Shown: positions 16,048 through 25,039 of the stretch, one piece after another
How the letters are laid out: every line of letters begins with the position of its first letter
How positions within the stretch are numbered: the stretch's first letter is position 1
Assembly: GCA_046727855.1 (NCBI GenBank)
Contig: JBKPDL010000081.1
Coordinates: forward strand, 1-53,612
DNA from: DASPWV01 sp046727855
GTDB lineage: Bacteria; Acidobacteriota; Vicinamibacteria; Vicinamibacterales; UBA2999
DNA length: 53,612 nt
Direction of reading: 5' to 3'
Position numbers and translations under genes: made by a program
Notes under the pieces: generated by a model
Seen by the model: only the letters and a program-made list of their open reading frames with translations
Databases searched by the model: none
What the model was told of the DNA's origin: nothing

Positions 16048-17991
16048 ATGTCGATGCGCAGCCGTCGATGGTTGCTTTTTGCCGCGTTGATTGTTGTCTG
16101 GGCGGGCTGGTTGCTGCACCTTCCGCCGCGATCCGGCACGTGGCTCGTTTTCGCGACGGGCGTGCCTCTTCTTGCCGCTGGGTCCTGGCGGCTCGCCGCC
16201 GAGCGGCAGGAGGCGTGGCGGACTTTCCTGGTTCGAACCGCGGACTATCACATTGTCTGGCTCGTGCTCCTGTTTGCCTTTGCCGTACAGATCGAGGACG
16301 CGCACGGGGTAACCACTGACGGTGTCATCTACTTCACGCAGTTGCGCAGCGTCATCTTCGATCGCGATCTCGATGTCACGCGCGAGTTCCTCTATCTGCA
16401 ACAGCCGCCCCGGCCTGCCCATATCGTTCCGATTGGACCCGTTCCCGTGTGGTTGCCACTCTATCTCATAGTTGCTGTCGCCGACACGATCGGTAGGAGC
16501 GCCGGCTGGTGGTCCGCGCCAGCCGATCCCGTGGCGATCGGGTTGACGACCTCCTATGTGCGCGCCGCTCTGGTTTCGTCGTTTGTGATTGGCGCGGTTG
16601 GCGTCCTCGTCGTGCACCGCCTTCTGCGCCGTGAGTTCGCTCGTGGTCCTGCTCTTGCCGCGACGCTGCTGGTTTTCGGCGCCACTTCGTTGTTCTGGTA
16701 CATGGTCTACGAGCCGTCGATGACGCACGCGGCGTCATTTGGCTTCGTCGCCCTCTTTGTCGCCGCTGCTGCGCAATGTGATCCACGGCACGCAACGGCC
16801 AGGCAGCTCGCGTGGATCGGGTTTCTACTCGGGCTCGCGTTTATCACGCGCCCTCAGGAAGCCGTTTTTGTCCTCCTTCCTGCGATGCAGGTGCTCGCGT
16901 TGCCTCAACCGCTCACCGCGCGTCTCAAAGTAGCGGGGCGCTATGCGTTGTGGGCCTTCATCGGCTTTGCCCCGCTGCTTGCGTTGCAGCTCGCACATTC
17001 GGCCATCCTGTTCAGCCGCGAGCGGCTCGCACTGGTCGGAGGAGAAGAAGGGTTTCTTTCACCGTTTCAGTCAAGGTGGATGGAAACATTGTGGTCGTCA
17101 TGGCACGGCTTCTTCTCGTGGACGCCGGTCGCCTATCTCGCGCTGTTCGGCACGATCGCTTACGCCAGACGCCGTTGGTGGTGGGCTGTGGCCGCCGTGT
17201 TGATCGTGTTGACCGCCGCGTGGATCAACGGTGCAACGCCCGATCTCGGTTCGGGCTGGTCGTTCGGCGGCCGGCGTTTCGTGAGTTGCCTGGTGATGCT
17301 CGCGCCGGGCCTCGCATTGATCACTCAAGCGTTGCTCGCGCGGCCGACCACGGCAATCGCGATTCTGGCAGTCGGCGGAATCGTATGGAACTACTTGCTC
17401 ATGGAGCAGTATCGCTCCGGCATGCTGCCACGCGATCGCGCGGTGAGCTTTGCCGAGATGACGCGTCAGCAAGCGGAGGTATACACCAGGCCACCGTATT
17501 TTTATCCTTTCGCATTTCCGGCCAATGCCGTCTTCGCCTGGCAAACGGGACTGCCGATCGATCGCTACGATCTGCTCGGGATCGAGCCGCTGCGGGCCGC
17601 GGTCGATCTGAAGATGGAAGGCCGCGCCGGACGGTTTCTCCTTGACGGGTGGGGGTCGCTCACGGGCGACCAGACCGGCACCGCGTGGTGGACGGCAAGC
17701 TCTCCCGCGACGCTCACGCTGCCCTTGCAGCTTCCGACGGACCATGCCGTGCGACTGACGATCGATGCCCGATCGCGCTTGACCTCGCCGGAGGTTCGCG
17801 CGTCGATTACGGTGCTGGTGAACGATCGCCCCGTTGGAAGTTTTGTCGCGGCGCCGGAGCAACCCACCTCCGCCGTCTTCTCAACTCCGAGAGAGGTGTG
17901 GATCGACGGCTTCAATCGCGTATCACTGGTGACTGTCGACCCCTTTTGGCCTGTTGCGGTCTATCGAATCGCCGTCACTCCGATCGAATGA
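16048..17991 (+). CDS. Polytopic GT-C-like membrane protein
   Basis: 647 residues with about eleven membrane helices over the first 470 and a soluble beta-rich domain of some 170 residues at the C-terminus. The early loop after helix 3 (TTDGVIYFTQLRSVIFDRDLDV) has the acidic pattern of GT-C glycosyltransferases that use lipid-linked sugars. The C-terminal part (TLPLQLPTDHAVRLTIDARS) resembles a carbohydrate-binding-type sandwich. Such proteins glycosylate lipids or exported proteins. GTG at 16042 is another possible start. Its stop lies past the convergent ADOP stop, overlapping by 17 bases. Confidence 0.7.
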   Translation: MSMRSRRWLLFAALIVVWAGWLLHLPPRSGTWLVFATGVPLLAAGSWRLAAERQEAWRTFLVRTADYHIVWLVLLFAFAVQIEDAHGVTTDGVIYFTQLRSVIFDRDLDVTREFLYLQQPPRPAHIVPIGPVPVWLPLYLIVAVADTIGRSAGWWSAPADPVAIGLTTSYVRAALVSSFVIGAVGVLVVHRLLRREFARGPALAATLLVFGATSLFWYMVYEPSMTHAASFGFVALFVAAAAQCDPRHATARQLAWIGFLLGLAFITRPQEAVFVLLPAMQVLALPQPLTARLKVAGRYALWAFIGFAPLLALQLAHSAILFSRERLALVGGEEGFLSPFQSRWMETLWSSWHGFFSWTPVAYLALFGTIAYARRRWWWAVAAVLIVLTAAWINGATPDLGSGWSFGGRRFVSCLVMLAPGLALITQALLARPTTAIAILAVGGIVWNYLLMEQYRSGMLPRDRAVSFAEMTRQQAEVYTRPPYFYPFAFPANAVFAWQTGLPIDRYDLLGIEPLRAAVDLKMEGRAGRFLLDGWGSLTGDQTGTAWWTASSPATLTLPLQLPTDHAVRLTIDARSRLTSPEVRASITVLVNDRPVGSFVAAPEQPTSAVFSTPREVWIDGFNRVSLVTVDPFWPVAVYRIAVTPIE

Positions 17992-20569
17992 CCGTGATTG
18001 GATCCACTCGTGCGGCGCGCAGCGCCGGCAGCAAACTGCCAGCCACGACGATGATCAGCGAAAGCACGGCCATCGCCGTGAACGCGGCGACATCGGTCGG
18101 ACTGACGCCTGCCAGCAGCGCCTGCATGGCACGCCCAGCTGCGACCGAGAGCACGCCGCCCAGGACAACCCCGAAGGCACCGAGCGCAAATCCGCGGCGC
18201 AAGACCATCGCAAGAATCGTCTTGCGCTCGGCTCCGAGCGCGATTCGCACGCCGATCTCACGCGCGCGGGCCGAAACGGAGTAGGCGAGTACGCCGTGCA
18301 ATCCGACACACGCAAGGGCTAGCGCAATCACCGCGAACGTCGTCAGCACTCGCACCTGCACGCGGCGCGGCGCGGTTTCGGCGCCGACGATCTCGCTCAA
18401 CGTTGTCACTTCCGAGATCGGCTGCTGCGGGTCCGCGCGGGCCACGATCGCGCGGATCGATTCGGTCAGCGATGCCGGCGGCACGGAGCTGCGAACCACG
18501 AGGTCCTTGGGCGCGTAGAACACCATTGCGCCATCCGGCAGCTGCGCCGCCGGTATGTAGAGCTGCGGCTCGCTCTCACGTTCGAGGCCACGCACGCGAA
18601 TGTCGCCCACCACTCCAACCACGGTGCGGTCATTGAATGCGACGAATACGCGGCGTCCGATTGGATCGGCAGAGGGCCAATGCCTGCGCACAAACGACTC
18701 ACTGACGACAGCAACCAGTGGCGTGTTGCCGGTGTCCTTGTCGCTCAGGTCGCGACCATGCAGCACGGGAGTCCCCATTGCGGCGAAAAATCCGGGAGTG
18801 ATCTGACGCAAGCTCACCGTGTTCTTTGTCGTGGGATCCTCCGGCTGCCCGTCCACGGCCACGCCCCAGATGCCGCCCCGCATCACCATCGGCAGAAAGC
18901 TGATATACGCGGCGCCCGTGACGCCAGGCAGCGCGCGGATCTCGGAGAGCACGCGGTTATAGAACTGCATGCGGCGCTCGGTCTTCGCGTATGTCGTTGT
19001 TGGCAGCGCCGTGCGCAGCGTCAAAACGCCCTCCGCGCGAAACCCCGGATCAGTTGCGCTCACTTTGACGAGCGCACGCACGAGCAGGAGGGAACAGACA
19101 AGCAACGCTACCGACGCGGTGACTTCTGCCACGACGAGTGCAGAGCGAAGCCGCTCCGTCCGCCGGCTAGTGCCGGTCTGCACGCCCTCGCGAAGGGCAG
19201 TGGCGTCGGCATGACGCGCGAAGCGCAGCGCCGGCAGAAGCGCGAACGCCATTGCCGTGGCCAGGGTCGCGACCACTGCTCCGATGAGCATCCGCCAGTC
19301 GAGTGGCGGCGTCTCGGCGATGGGCAAACTGTTTGGAACCAGCCGTGTGGCTGACGGGAGTGCCGCGACGGCCAGCGCGACACCGGCGACACCACCGGCC
19401 CCGGCGAGAAGAAGCCCCTCCGTGAACAGCTGCCTTACCAGCCGCTGGCGACCCGCACCCAATGCGGCTCGCACCGCCAGTTCGCGTCGCCGTGACAGCG
19501 CTCGCGTCAGAAACAGGTTGGCGAGGTTTGCACACGCGATGAGCAAGACTGCTGCTGCTGCGCCGACCAGGCCCCAGAGCAGCTGACGCGTTTGCGGCGA
19601 GAGCTCGTCGCGTAGATGCAGGACCTTGGCGGCGGCCTGCGGATTCAGATCGGTAAACTGCGTCGCGAGACGCTTGACGATCACGGTCAACTCGGCCTGC
19701 GCCTGTGCGATCGTCACGCCTGGTTTCAGCCGCGCGATAACTTGAAGGAAGTTGTTGTTGCGCTGCTCGTACATCGCGGGCGGGAACTTGAACGCCATCC
19801 AGCAGTCGGTGTTGCGACCCGGGAATTCGAACGACGGCGGCATGACGCCGACGATGGTCCAGGCCTGATTGTCCAGCGTCACGCTCTTGCCGACAATGAG
19901 CAGGTCAGCATTGAACCGGCCGCGCCACAAGCGATCGCTCAAGACCAACACAGGTGCAGCAGCCGGTTCACTGTCGTTTTCGCGGAGGCCCCGGCCAAGC
20001 GTCGGCGCGACACCGAGCACGCCGAACAAGTCGCCGACCATCCCCGCGCCATCGACACGCACCGGCTCGCTGCTGCTAAGCAGATTGGAAGCAAACGTGG
20101 TGAATGCCGCTATGTTCTCGAACGACGTACTTTGCTTCTTCCACTCGGCGAAGCTGGGAAGCGACACCTCCATCCGTCCGTATCCGCGATATGCGTGGTT
20201 TTCCCACAGCTTGACCAGCCGTTCGGGGGACCGGAAGGGTAGCGGCCGAATCAGTACGTGGTCAGCGAGCGAGAACGCCGCTGTCGTCGCGCCGATGCCG
20301 ATTGCCGACACGAGGATCACCGTCACGCTGAAGAGCCGCGCGCGCCACAGCGCGCGTCGAGACAAACGAATGTCCTGGCGCAGGATGTCCCAGTGGATGG
20401 CGGGCGCGTTCGTGAGCACGTCGATGATCGCCTCGGCCCAGAGTGCGATCCGCGCTGCGAGGTGAGGGGCGCGCTGGTATCGGCGCGTGAAGATGGCATC
20501 CATCTCGCGGCCGTATTCGCCGCGAAACGACGCGGGGTAGAAATGCAGGAGCGCGCGATAGCGCTTCAC
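17975..20569 (-). CDS. ADOP-type ABC transporter permease (MacB/FtsX-like)
   Basis: 864 residues. An N-terminal cytoplasmic segment (RALLHFYPASFRGEYGREMD) is typical of acidobacterial duplicated orphan permeases. Then follow a MacB periplasmic core domain, an FtsX domain (LLIACANLANLFLTRALSRRREL), a second periplasmic domain and a second FtsX domain ending LPALRAARVDPITVIRSE. No ATPase gene is adjacent, as usual for this family. The GTG start at 20569 overlaps the PadR stop (GTGA), which excludes a much longer in-frame extension to 21082. PadR probably controls it. Confidence 0.9.
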   Translation of the reverse strand: MKRYRALLHFYPASFRGEYGREMDAIFTRRYQRAPHLAARIALWAEAIIDVLTNAPAIHWDILRQDIRLSRRALWRARLFSVTVILVSAIGIGATTAAFSLADHVLIRPLPFRSPERLVKLWENHAYRGYGRMEVSLPSFAEWKKQSTSFENIAAFTTFASNLLSSSEPVRVDGAGMVGDLFGVLGVAPTLGRGLRENDSEPAAAPVLVLSDRLWRGRFNADLLIVGKSVTLDNQAWTIVGVMPPSFEFPGRNTDCWMAFKFPPAMYEQRNNNFLQVIARLKPGVTIAQAQAELTVIVKRLATQFTDLNPQAAAKVLHLRDELSPQTRQLLWGLVGAAAAVLLIACANLANLFLTRALSRRRELAVRAALGAGRQRLVRQLFTEGLLLAGAGGVAGVALAVAALPSATRLVPNSLPIAETPPLDWRMLIGAVVATLATAMAFALLPALRFARHADATALREGVQTGTSRRTERLRSALVVAEVTASVALLVCSLLLVRALVKVSATDPGFRAEGVLTLRTALPTTTYAKTERRMQFYNRVLSEIRALPGVTGAAYISFLPMVMRGGIWGVAVDGQPEDPTTKNTVSLRQITPGFFAAMGTPVLHGRDLSDKDTGNTPLVAVVSESFVRRHWPSADPIGRRVFVAFNDRTVVGVVGDIRVRGLERESEPQLYIPAAQLPDGAMVFYAPKDLVVRSSVPPASLTESIRAIVARADPQQPISEVTTLSEIVGAETAPRRVQVRVLTTFAVIALALACVGLHGVLAYSVSARAREIGVRIALGAERKTILAMVLRRGFALGAFGVVLGGVLSVAAGRAMQALLAGVSPTDVAAFTAMAVLSLIIVVAGSLLPALRAARVDPITVIRSE

Positions 20570-20916
20570 GACGCGTTCCGTGGCACAAAGCCGCTGGCGC
20601 GCGCGAGCCGCACCAGGTCCTGCAGCCGCCGCGTTTCTGCTCGCGCCACGGCAGTGCCGAACTTCGTGATGCGGTAATACCTGCGCCGTTCGTCGTCGAA
20701 CTCCGGCGCCGGCCGTTCGTGCACTTCGACGATGAGATCCTGCTCGATCATGCGCTGAATCGACCGATACAGCGTGCCTGCGCTCATACGGATCTCGCCG
20801 CCGGTGCGTGCCGCGATCTCCTGGATGATCGCGTAACCGTGGCGGTCCTCGTCCGCGAGCGCCATCAGGATGTGAAATGTGGCTGGTGGTAGTGGAAGAA
20901 ACGACTCGGGGTTCAT
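20566..20916 (-). CDS. PadR-family transcriptional regulator
   Basis: 116 residues. The winged-helix segment (ATFHILMALADEDRHGYAIIQEI...LSAGTLYRSIQRM-type pattern, here MSAGTLYRSIQRM) and DERRRYYRITKFG wing are diagnostic. PadR proteins repress transporter genes and are released by small molecules. The gene overlaps the ADOP permease start by four bases. A palindrome centred 56 bases upstream of the ATG is the likely operator. Together they form an autoregulated pair. Confidence 0.93.
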   Translation of the reverse strand: MNPESFLPLPPATFHILMALADEDRHGYAIIQEIAARTGGEIRMSAGTLYRSIQRMIEQDLIVEVHERPAPEFDDERRRYYRITKFGTAVARAETRRLQDLVRLARASGFVPRNAS

Positions 20917-20962
20917 GGCTTCTCCGCCGCGCGTGGCTGTTCCGTTCGGCAGGCGTCGACAT

Positions 20963-20981
20963 TATAGCCACAGTGGCTATA
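20963..20981. promoter_or_regulatory. Palindromic operator of the PadR gene
   Basis: The 19-base sequence tatagccacagtggctata has perfect 9-base arms around a single central base. It sits upstream of the padR start at 20916. TATA-rich ends suggest overlap with the -10 region. This is the expected size and location of a PadR binding site. Confidence 0.75.
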
Positions 20982-21062
20982 TTGTCAACGGGTATAGTTG
21001 CGAGGTAGCGCGTAGCGAGTAACGGGGTCGCAAGGGTGAGTAGTGCGTGCGAGATACCCTCG

Positions 21063-22412
21063 CTACTCGTTACTAGTGCCAAGACTCAGCCGATGTAAGG
21101 CCGCCACCTCCTTGGCCACACGCTGGCCGCTTTCAACCGCGCCGTTCATATAGCCTTGATACTTGCGGCTCGTGTGATCGCCGGCGAAGAACACGCGGCC
21201 GAAGGCGCGTGACAGGTGATCGCGCCATGCCGGCTCGAAGCTCGGGCCGAAAAACGCGTATCCTCCACGCGCCCAGCGATCGCGCTGCCAAGTGATACTG
21301 CGGATCTCACGCAGCGGTTCGGGATCGCCTAACCAGCGAAGGCGCTCGACCACCGCGTCGCCGCCGCCGCCTTCGAGTATCTCCTGCAGTTCGTCGCTGG
21401 CGCGTCCACCTGCAAGAAGCGTGAGAACTGCCGGCCCAGTGCGCGCTTCTGTGGCTTCCCAGACTGCGCCGATCGGTAAGTTCGTGCCGAAGGCGCGAGG
21501 CTGGCCGCGGCGCCGCCACCAGCGCCGGTCGAAGCGCAGGAGCGCTTTGGTCGCCAATCCGTACGACAGCGCTTCGAACGCGCGACGCTGAGCGGCCGGC
21601 ATCGCCGGTGAGAACGTCCACGTGCGCAGCACCGTTGGCGGCACGGTGACGACGAGGTAATCGGCGCGCACGGTAGCAACGCTTCCGTCGGGCTCGACGA
21701 TGGAGACGGTGACCTCGGTGGCGCTCTGCTGCACGCGTTTCACCGCACGCCGCAGCGAAAAGCGGACGTTCCTGGTGCGGGTCAACGCGTTGACGAGCAG
21801 CTCGTTGCCGCCGCTGACCCGGAAAAGCGGCACGTGACCGGGATCGGTATCATCCATCACCAGTTCCACGCCAACCAGGGCGGACAACACATCGGAATCG
21901 GCCACAAAGAACCCGCGCAGCGCCGCTGCCAGGGCGCGGACATCGGCCGATGCCTGCCGTGCGCGTAGCAGGTCGTCCAACGATCGTCGTCCCAACGCCG
22001 CGGCAACGGATGACTGCCAGTTGCGTTCGCTTTCCTGGAAGGCTTGTGCAGCGTCCTCGAGTGTCTTTTGGAAGCGGCGCCACACTGGCTGCTGCGTGGT
22101 GTGTATCCGCAGACGCCCGTCCACTTCGAGGGCGAGACCGAAGCCCTCGCGGATCACGCGCGTGAGCTCCAGTCCGAGTTCGCGGACGAGATCTCGAATA
22201 GCGGAATGGCTGCCGTCGATGAATTCGCCGCCAAGCTCCACGGGTTCAGGCGAGAAGTCGTCTTCGCGCAGCGTCCACACGCGCCCGCCAAGCCGCTCGC
22301 GCGCTTCGATGACATGAACATCGGCGCCGGCGCGCGACAACGCGCGAGCCGCTGCGAGACCGGACAACCCGCCACCCACGACCACGACACGAACGCCGCG
22401 CAGTTGCGCCAT
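21063..22412 (-). CDS. Flavin monoamine oxidase-like FAD enzyme
   Basis: 449 residues of the amine oxidase family (PF01593). VVVVGGGLSGLAAARAL is the FAD Rossmann loop, followed by IEARERLGGRVWT; near the end FFAGDHTSRKYQGYMNGAVESG is the C-terminal FAD-binding motif. No signal peptide or Tat motif is seen. The enzyme would oxidise an amine or a related CH-NH/CH-CH substrate with oxygen. It is divergent from the ABC exporter gene at 22508. Protoporphyrinogen oxidases and desaturases share the fold, but the WERGGYA-type motif (here WARGGYAFFGP) favours amine oxidase. Confidence 0.85.
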   Translation of the reverse strand: MAQLRGVRVVVVGGGLSGLAAARALSRAGADVHVIEARERLGGRVWTLREDDFSPEPVELGGEFIDGSHSAIRDLVRELGLELTRVIREGFGLALEVDGRLRIHTTQQPVWRRFQKTLEDAAQAFQESERNWQSSVAAALGRRSLDDLLRARQASADVRALAAALRGFFVADSDVLSALVGVELVMDDTDPGHVPLFRVSGGNELLVNALTRTRNVRFSLRRAVKRVQQSATEVTVSIVEPDGSVATVRADYLVVTVPPTVLRTWTFSPAMPAAQRRAFEALSYGLATKALLRFDRRWWRRRGQPRAFGTNLPIGAVWEATEARTGPAVLTLLAGGRASDELQEILEGGGGDAVVERLRWLGDPEPLREIRSITWQRDRWARGGYAFFGPSFEPAWRDHLSRAFGRVFFAGDHTSRKYQGYMNGAVESGQRVAKEVAALHRLSLGTSNE

Positions 22413-22507
22413 GCTTCGACTTTATGTCATTCGGCAAGGCGGCACTATCATTGGGATTACGTTCCTGACGAGCTCACGCGGATTCCGATCACGTATCTCA
22501 CGCACGC

Positions 22508-23275
22508 ATGATCGAAACCGAGATGCTGTCGCGCGCCTACGATTCCAAGTGGGCGGTCATCGACCTGAATCTTCGCGTCGAGCCCGGCGAAATCCTCGGC
22601 TTCCTTGGCCCCAATGGCGCCGGCAAATCAACGACGGTCAAGATTCTCACCGGCCTTATTCTCCCGACCGCGGGTCGCGCTCGTGTGGCCGGGTTCGACA
22701 TTGTCGAACAACCTCTCGAGGCCAAGAAGCGACTGGGCTACGTGCCGGAGCAGCCTGTGCTCTACGAAGCGCTTACCGCCGCGGAATTCCTCGAGATGAT
22801 CTCCTGTCTTCACCATCTCGATGCGGATGCGACCGCGCCACGGCGCGAGGAGCTGCTCGAGTTGCTCGGGTTGGGCGACTCGCGCCATCTCCGGCTGAAC
22901 GGATTCTCGAAGGGTATGAAGCAGAAAGTAGTGCTTGCGGCCGCGCTCATCCACCGTCCGCAGGTGCTCATCCTCGACGAACCGCTCGATGGTCTCGACG
23001 CGAACGCCGCGAGAGTGGTCAAAGAATTGCTGCGCACGCTCGCAGCTCAGGGCTGCTCCATCCTCTTTTGCTCGCACATTCTCGAAGTGGTCGAGCGCGT
23101 GTGCACGCGGATTCTCGTCATCGACAAAGGGCGCCAGATTGCGTCGGGCACACCGGGCGAAATCGCTGTCGCCACCGGAACATCAACGCTTGATGAGGCG
23201 TTCGCGAAGCTGACAGGCGTGCGGGACGTCGGCCAGATCACCGGCGACATCCTTCGCGCGCTCGAGCGGGCATGA
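22508..23275 (+). CDS. ABC transporter ATPase (ABC-2 type exporter)
   Basis: 255 residues. Walker A GPNGAGKS at 34-41, Q-loop near 82, signature FSKGM at 133-137, Walker B LILDE at 154-158 and switch His190. The signature is the FSKGM(K/R)QK form common in ABC-2 exporters. The stop shares ATGA with the permease gene downstream, making a two-gene transporter. The cargo is unknown. Confidence 0.93.
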   Translation: MIETEMLSRAYDSKWAVIDLNLRVEPGEILGFLGPNGAGKSTTVKILTGLILPTAGRARVAGFDIVEQPLEAKKRLGYVPEQPVLYEALTAAEFLEMISCLHHLDADATAPRREELLELLGLGDSRHLRLNGFSKGMKQKVVLAAALIHRPQVLILDEPLDGLDANAARVVKELLRTLAAQGCSILFCSHILEVVERVCTRILVIDKGRQIASGTPGEIAVATGTSTLDEAFAKLTGVRDVGQITGDILRALERA

Positions 23276-24891
23276 GGGCGCTCCTCGAGCGTGCCGGCGT
23301 CGACTATGTGCAGTGGAAGGCGATCAGCCGCACGCTGCTGCGCGCAGACTTCCGGCCGCCTCTGCAACACGACCGCACCACGTACTCGCTTCGCAGCGCA
23401 CGTAATTGGGCGCTCATGATGATCGTCTACGGCACGTTCGGCTTCAGCGCCGCCGCTGTCACATTCATCAATCGAGACGTGTTGCTCACCGGCGTGGTGA
23501 CGCTCGCGTATCTCTCGACGCTCGTCGTGACCGCGCTTCTCACGCAACATGTGCCGACGATGGTGGCCTCGACCGATCACTCAATCCTGGGCCCGCTGCC
23601 AATTTCCTCACGCACGTTTTTCGCGGTGCGTCTCACCAACATCGTCTTCCACGCCACTCTGCTCGCCGCGCTCATGGGCTGGCCGATCGTGATCGTTCAG
23701 ACGTTCGCCCGCGGCGTGCATCTGGCGCGTGGGTTTGCTGCGGTGGTTTCGTTGTTGGCGTGCTCCCTCGCAACAACGTTCACCGTTGTCGCGGTTTACG
23801 GCATCGTGCTTCGTACGGTCGGGCCCGCGCGGTTACAGCGAATTCTCGGCTACACGCAAATATTCATCGGCATGATTGCGTACGGAGGAGTGTTTCTGCT
23901 GCTCGGGTTCATTGATCAATCGCAGCTGGCGGATGCCGCGCTGCCGCGCGGCGTGTGGTTGTACTTCCTGCCCCCGGCGTGGTATGCGAGCTATCTCGAG
24001 ATTGCGAGCGGAACAACCGACGCCAGTGTTTGGGGCCGAGCGGCCATTTCCGTGGTCTTTCTGGGCGCGATGGCCGTTCTTCTTCGCGGACCGTTGGCGG
24101 CCGGCTACGCCGAGCATCTCTCACGCATATCCAGCGACGCGCCGGCGAATGCCGGAGGCCGTGCGCGCCGTGCAGCGTGGTTTTTCAGGAGCGATGAACC
24201 ACGCGCGGTTATGCTGCTCGTGCGGGCACATTTTCGCCACGATGTTCGCGTTCGACTTGGAATTCTGTCGACGATACCGCTCACCCTCCTCTACATGTTC
24301 ATCGGTGCGCGCGACGGCTCGGGCGCTGATCCATTTCGCGTCGAGCAGGATGGCGAAGCGTTCAACCTCGTGGCGGTGGCGGTCCTGTTTTTCCCCACGA
24401 TCCTCATTCAGCATCTTTCAATGTCTGACGCCTTCCTCGCCGCCTGGATCTACTTTGTGACGCCGGCCTCGCGCACCCGCTTGATGCTGGCGATGAAGAA
24501 CGTCATTGTCTGGTTGTTCCTCACGCCATTCGCGGTGTTTCTCGCCGCAATCTTGACGTGGCGCTACCAGCATGCCGTCCACGGAATCGTTCACGCAGCG
24601 TTCCTGGGCCTGCTGAGTCACATCATGCTGCAAGGCGCGTTGCTCGTCGATCCGCGACTGCCATTCGCCAGCGCGCCGCAAAAGTCGGTCGCGAGCATGA
24701 CGTTGTTTGCGTGGATGCTCATGTCGATGGTGGGCGGCACCTTCGCCCTGTTCCTGCTCCAGAAATTTGCGTACGTTTCGTGGACGGGCGTTATCGTGGC
24801 CGCGGCGATCCTGCTGGCTGTCGCAGGGCTCTTGAATATCGCGCTGCGCCAACGGGCCGAGGCACTGGCCGAATCGCCCGACTGGGCTTAG
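23272..24891 (+). CDS. ABC-2 type exporter permease
   Basis: 539 residues with about twelve hydrophobic helices and no soluble catalytic domain. It starts four bases inside the ATPase gene. Length and repeated six-helix layout resemble large ABC-2 permeases that work with one ATPase. Its TAG stop (24889-24891) is formed by the first bases of the 150-bp repeat. Confidence 0.8.
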   Translation: MRALLERAGVDYVQWKAISRTLLRADFRPPLQHDRTTYSLRSARNWALMMIVYGTFGFSAAAVTFINRDVLLTGVVTLAYLSTLVVTALLTQHVPTMVASTDHSILGPLPISSRTFFAVRLTNIVFHATLLAALMGWPIVIVQTFARGVHLARGFAAVVSLLACSLATTFTVVAVYGIVLRTVGPARLQRILGYTQIFIGMIAYGGVFLLLGFIDQSQLADAALPRGVWLYFLPPAWYASYLEIASGTTDASVWGRAAISVVFLGAMAVLLRGPLAAGYAEHLSRISSDAPANAGGRARRAAWFFRSDEPRAVMLLVRAHFRHDVRVRLGILSTIPLTLLYMFIGARDGSGADPFRVEQDGEAFNLVAVAVLFFPTILIQHLSMSDAFLAAWIYFVTPASRTRLMLAMKNVIVWLFLTPFAVFLAAILTWRYQHAVHGIVHAAFLGLLSHIMLQGALLVDPRLPFASAPQKSVASMTLFAWMLMSMVGGTFALFLLQKFAYVSWTGVIVAAAILLAVAGLLNIALRQRAEALAESPDWA

Positions 24892-25039
24892 ACCGTTATG
24901 CGGACACAGACGTGAATTTTGTACGCGTTGTAGACTCGCATAACGGTCTACGGCGCGCGGAGCGCGCCAAGCCAACAACAAGAACTAGCCAAGGGCCGCG
25001 GAGTTAGCCGGATATCAAGGGCAGGGCCCTTGGCGAGTT
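24889..25039. repeat. Three-hairpin repeat, full copy B, between convergent genes
   Basis: Module 1: perfect 14-base arms tagaccgttatgcg (24889-24902) and cgcataacggtcta (24937-24950) around a 34-base core. Module 2: ggcgcgcggagcgcgcc (24952-24968), a 7-bp stem with a 3-base loop. Module 3: arms aactagccaagggc (24983-24996) and gcccttggcgagtt (25026-25039), one mismatch. The ends coincide with the stop codons of both flanking genes. It contains no open frame worth calling. Possibly a bidirectional terminator. Confidence 0.92.

Noticed and set aside
20570..21082. N-terminal extension of the ADOP permease
   Set aside because: It would cover the whole padR gene in another frame and is low complexity; the GTGA overlap start at 20569 fits the family.
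24889..25039. Insertion sequence or transposase remnant
   Set aside because: No open frame, no transposase motif and no clear target-site duplication; only hairpins are visible.
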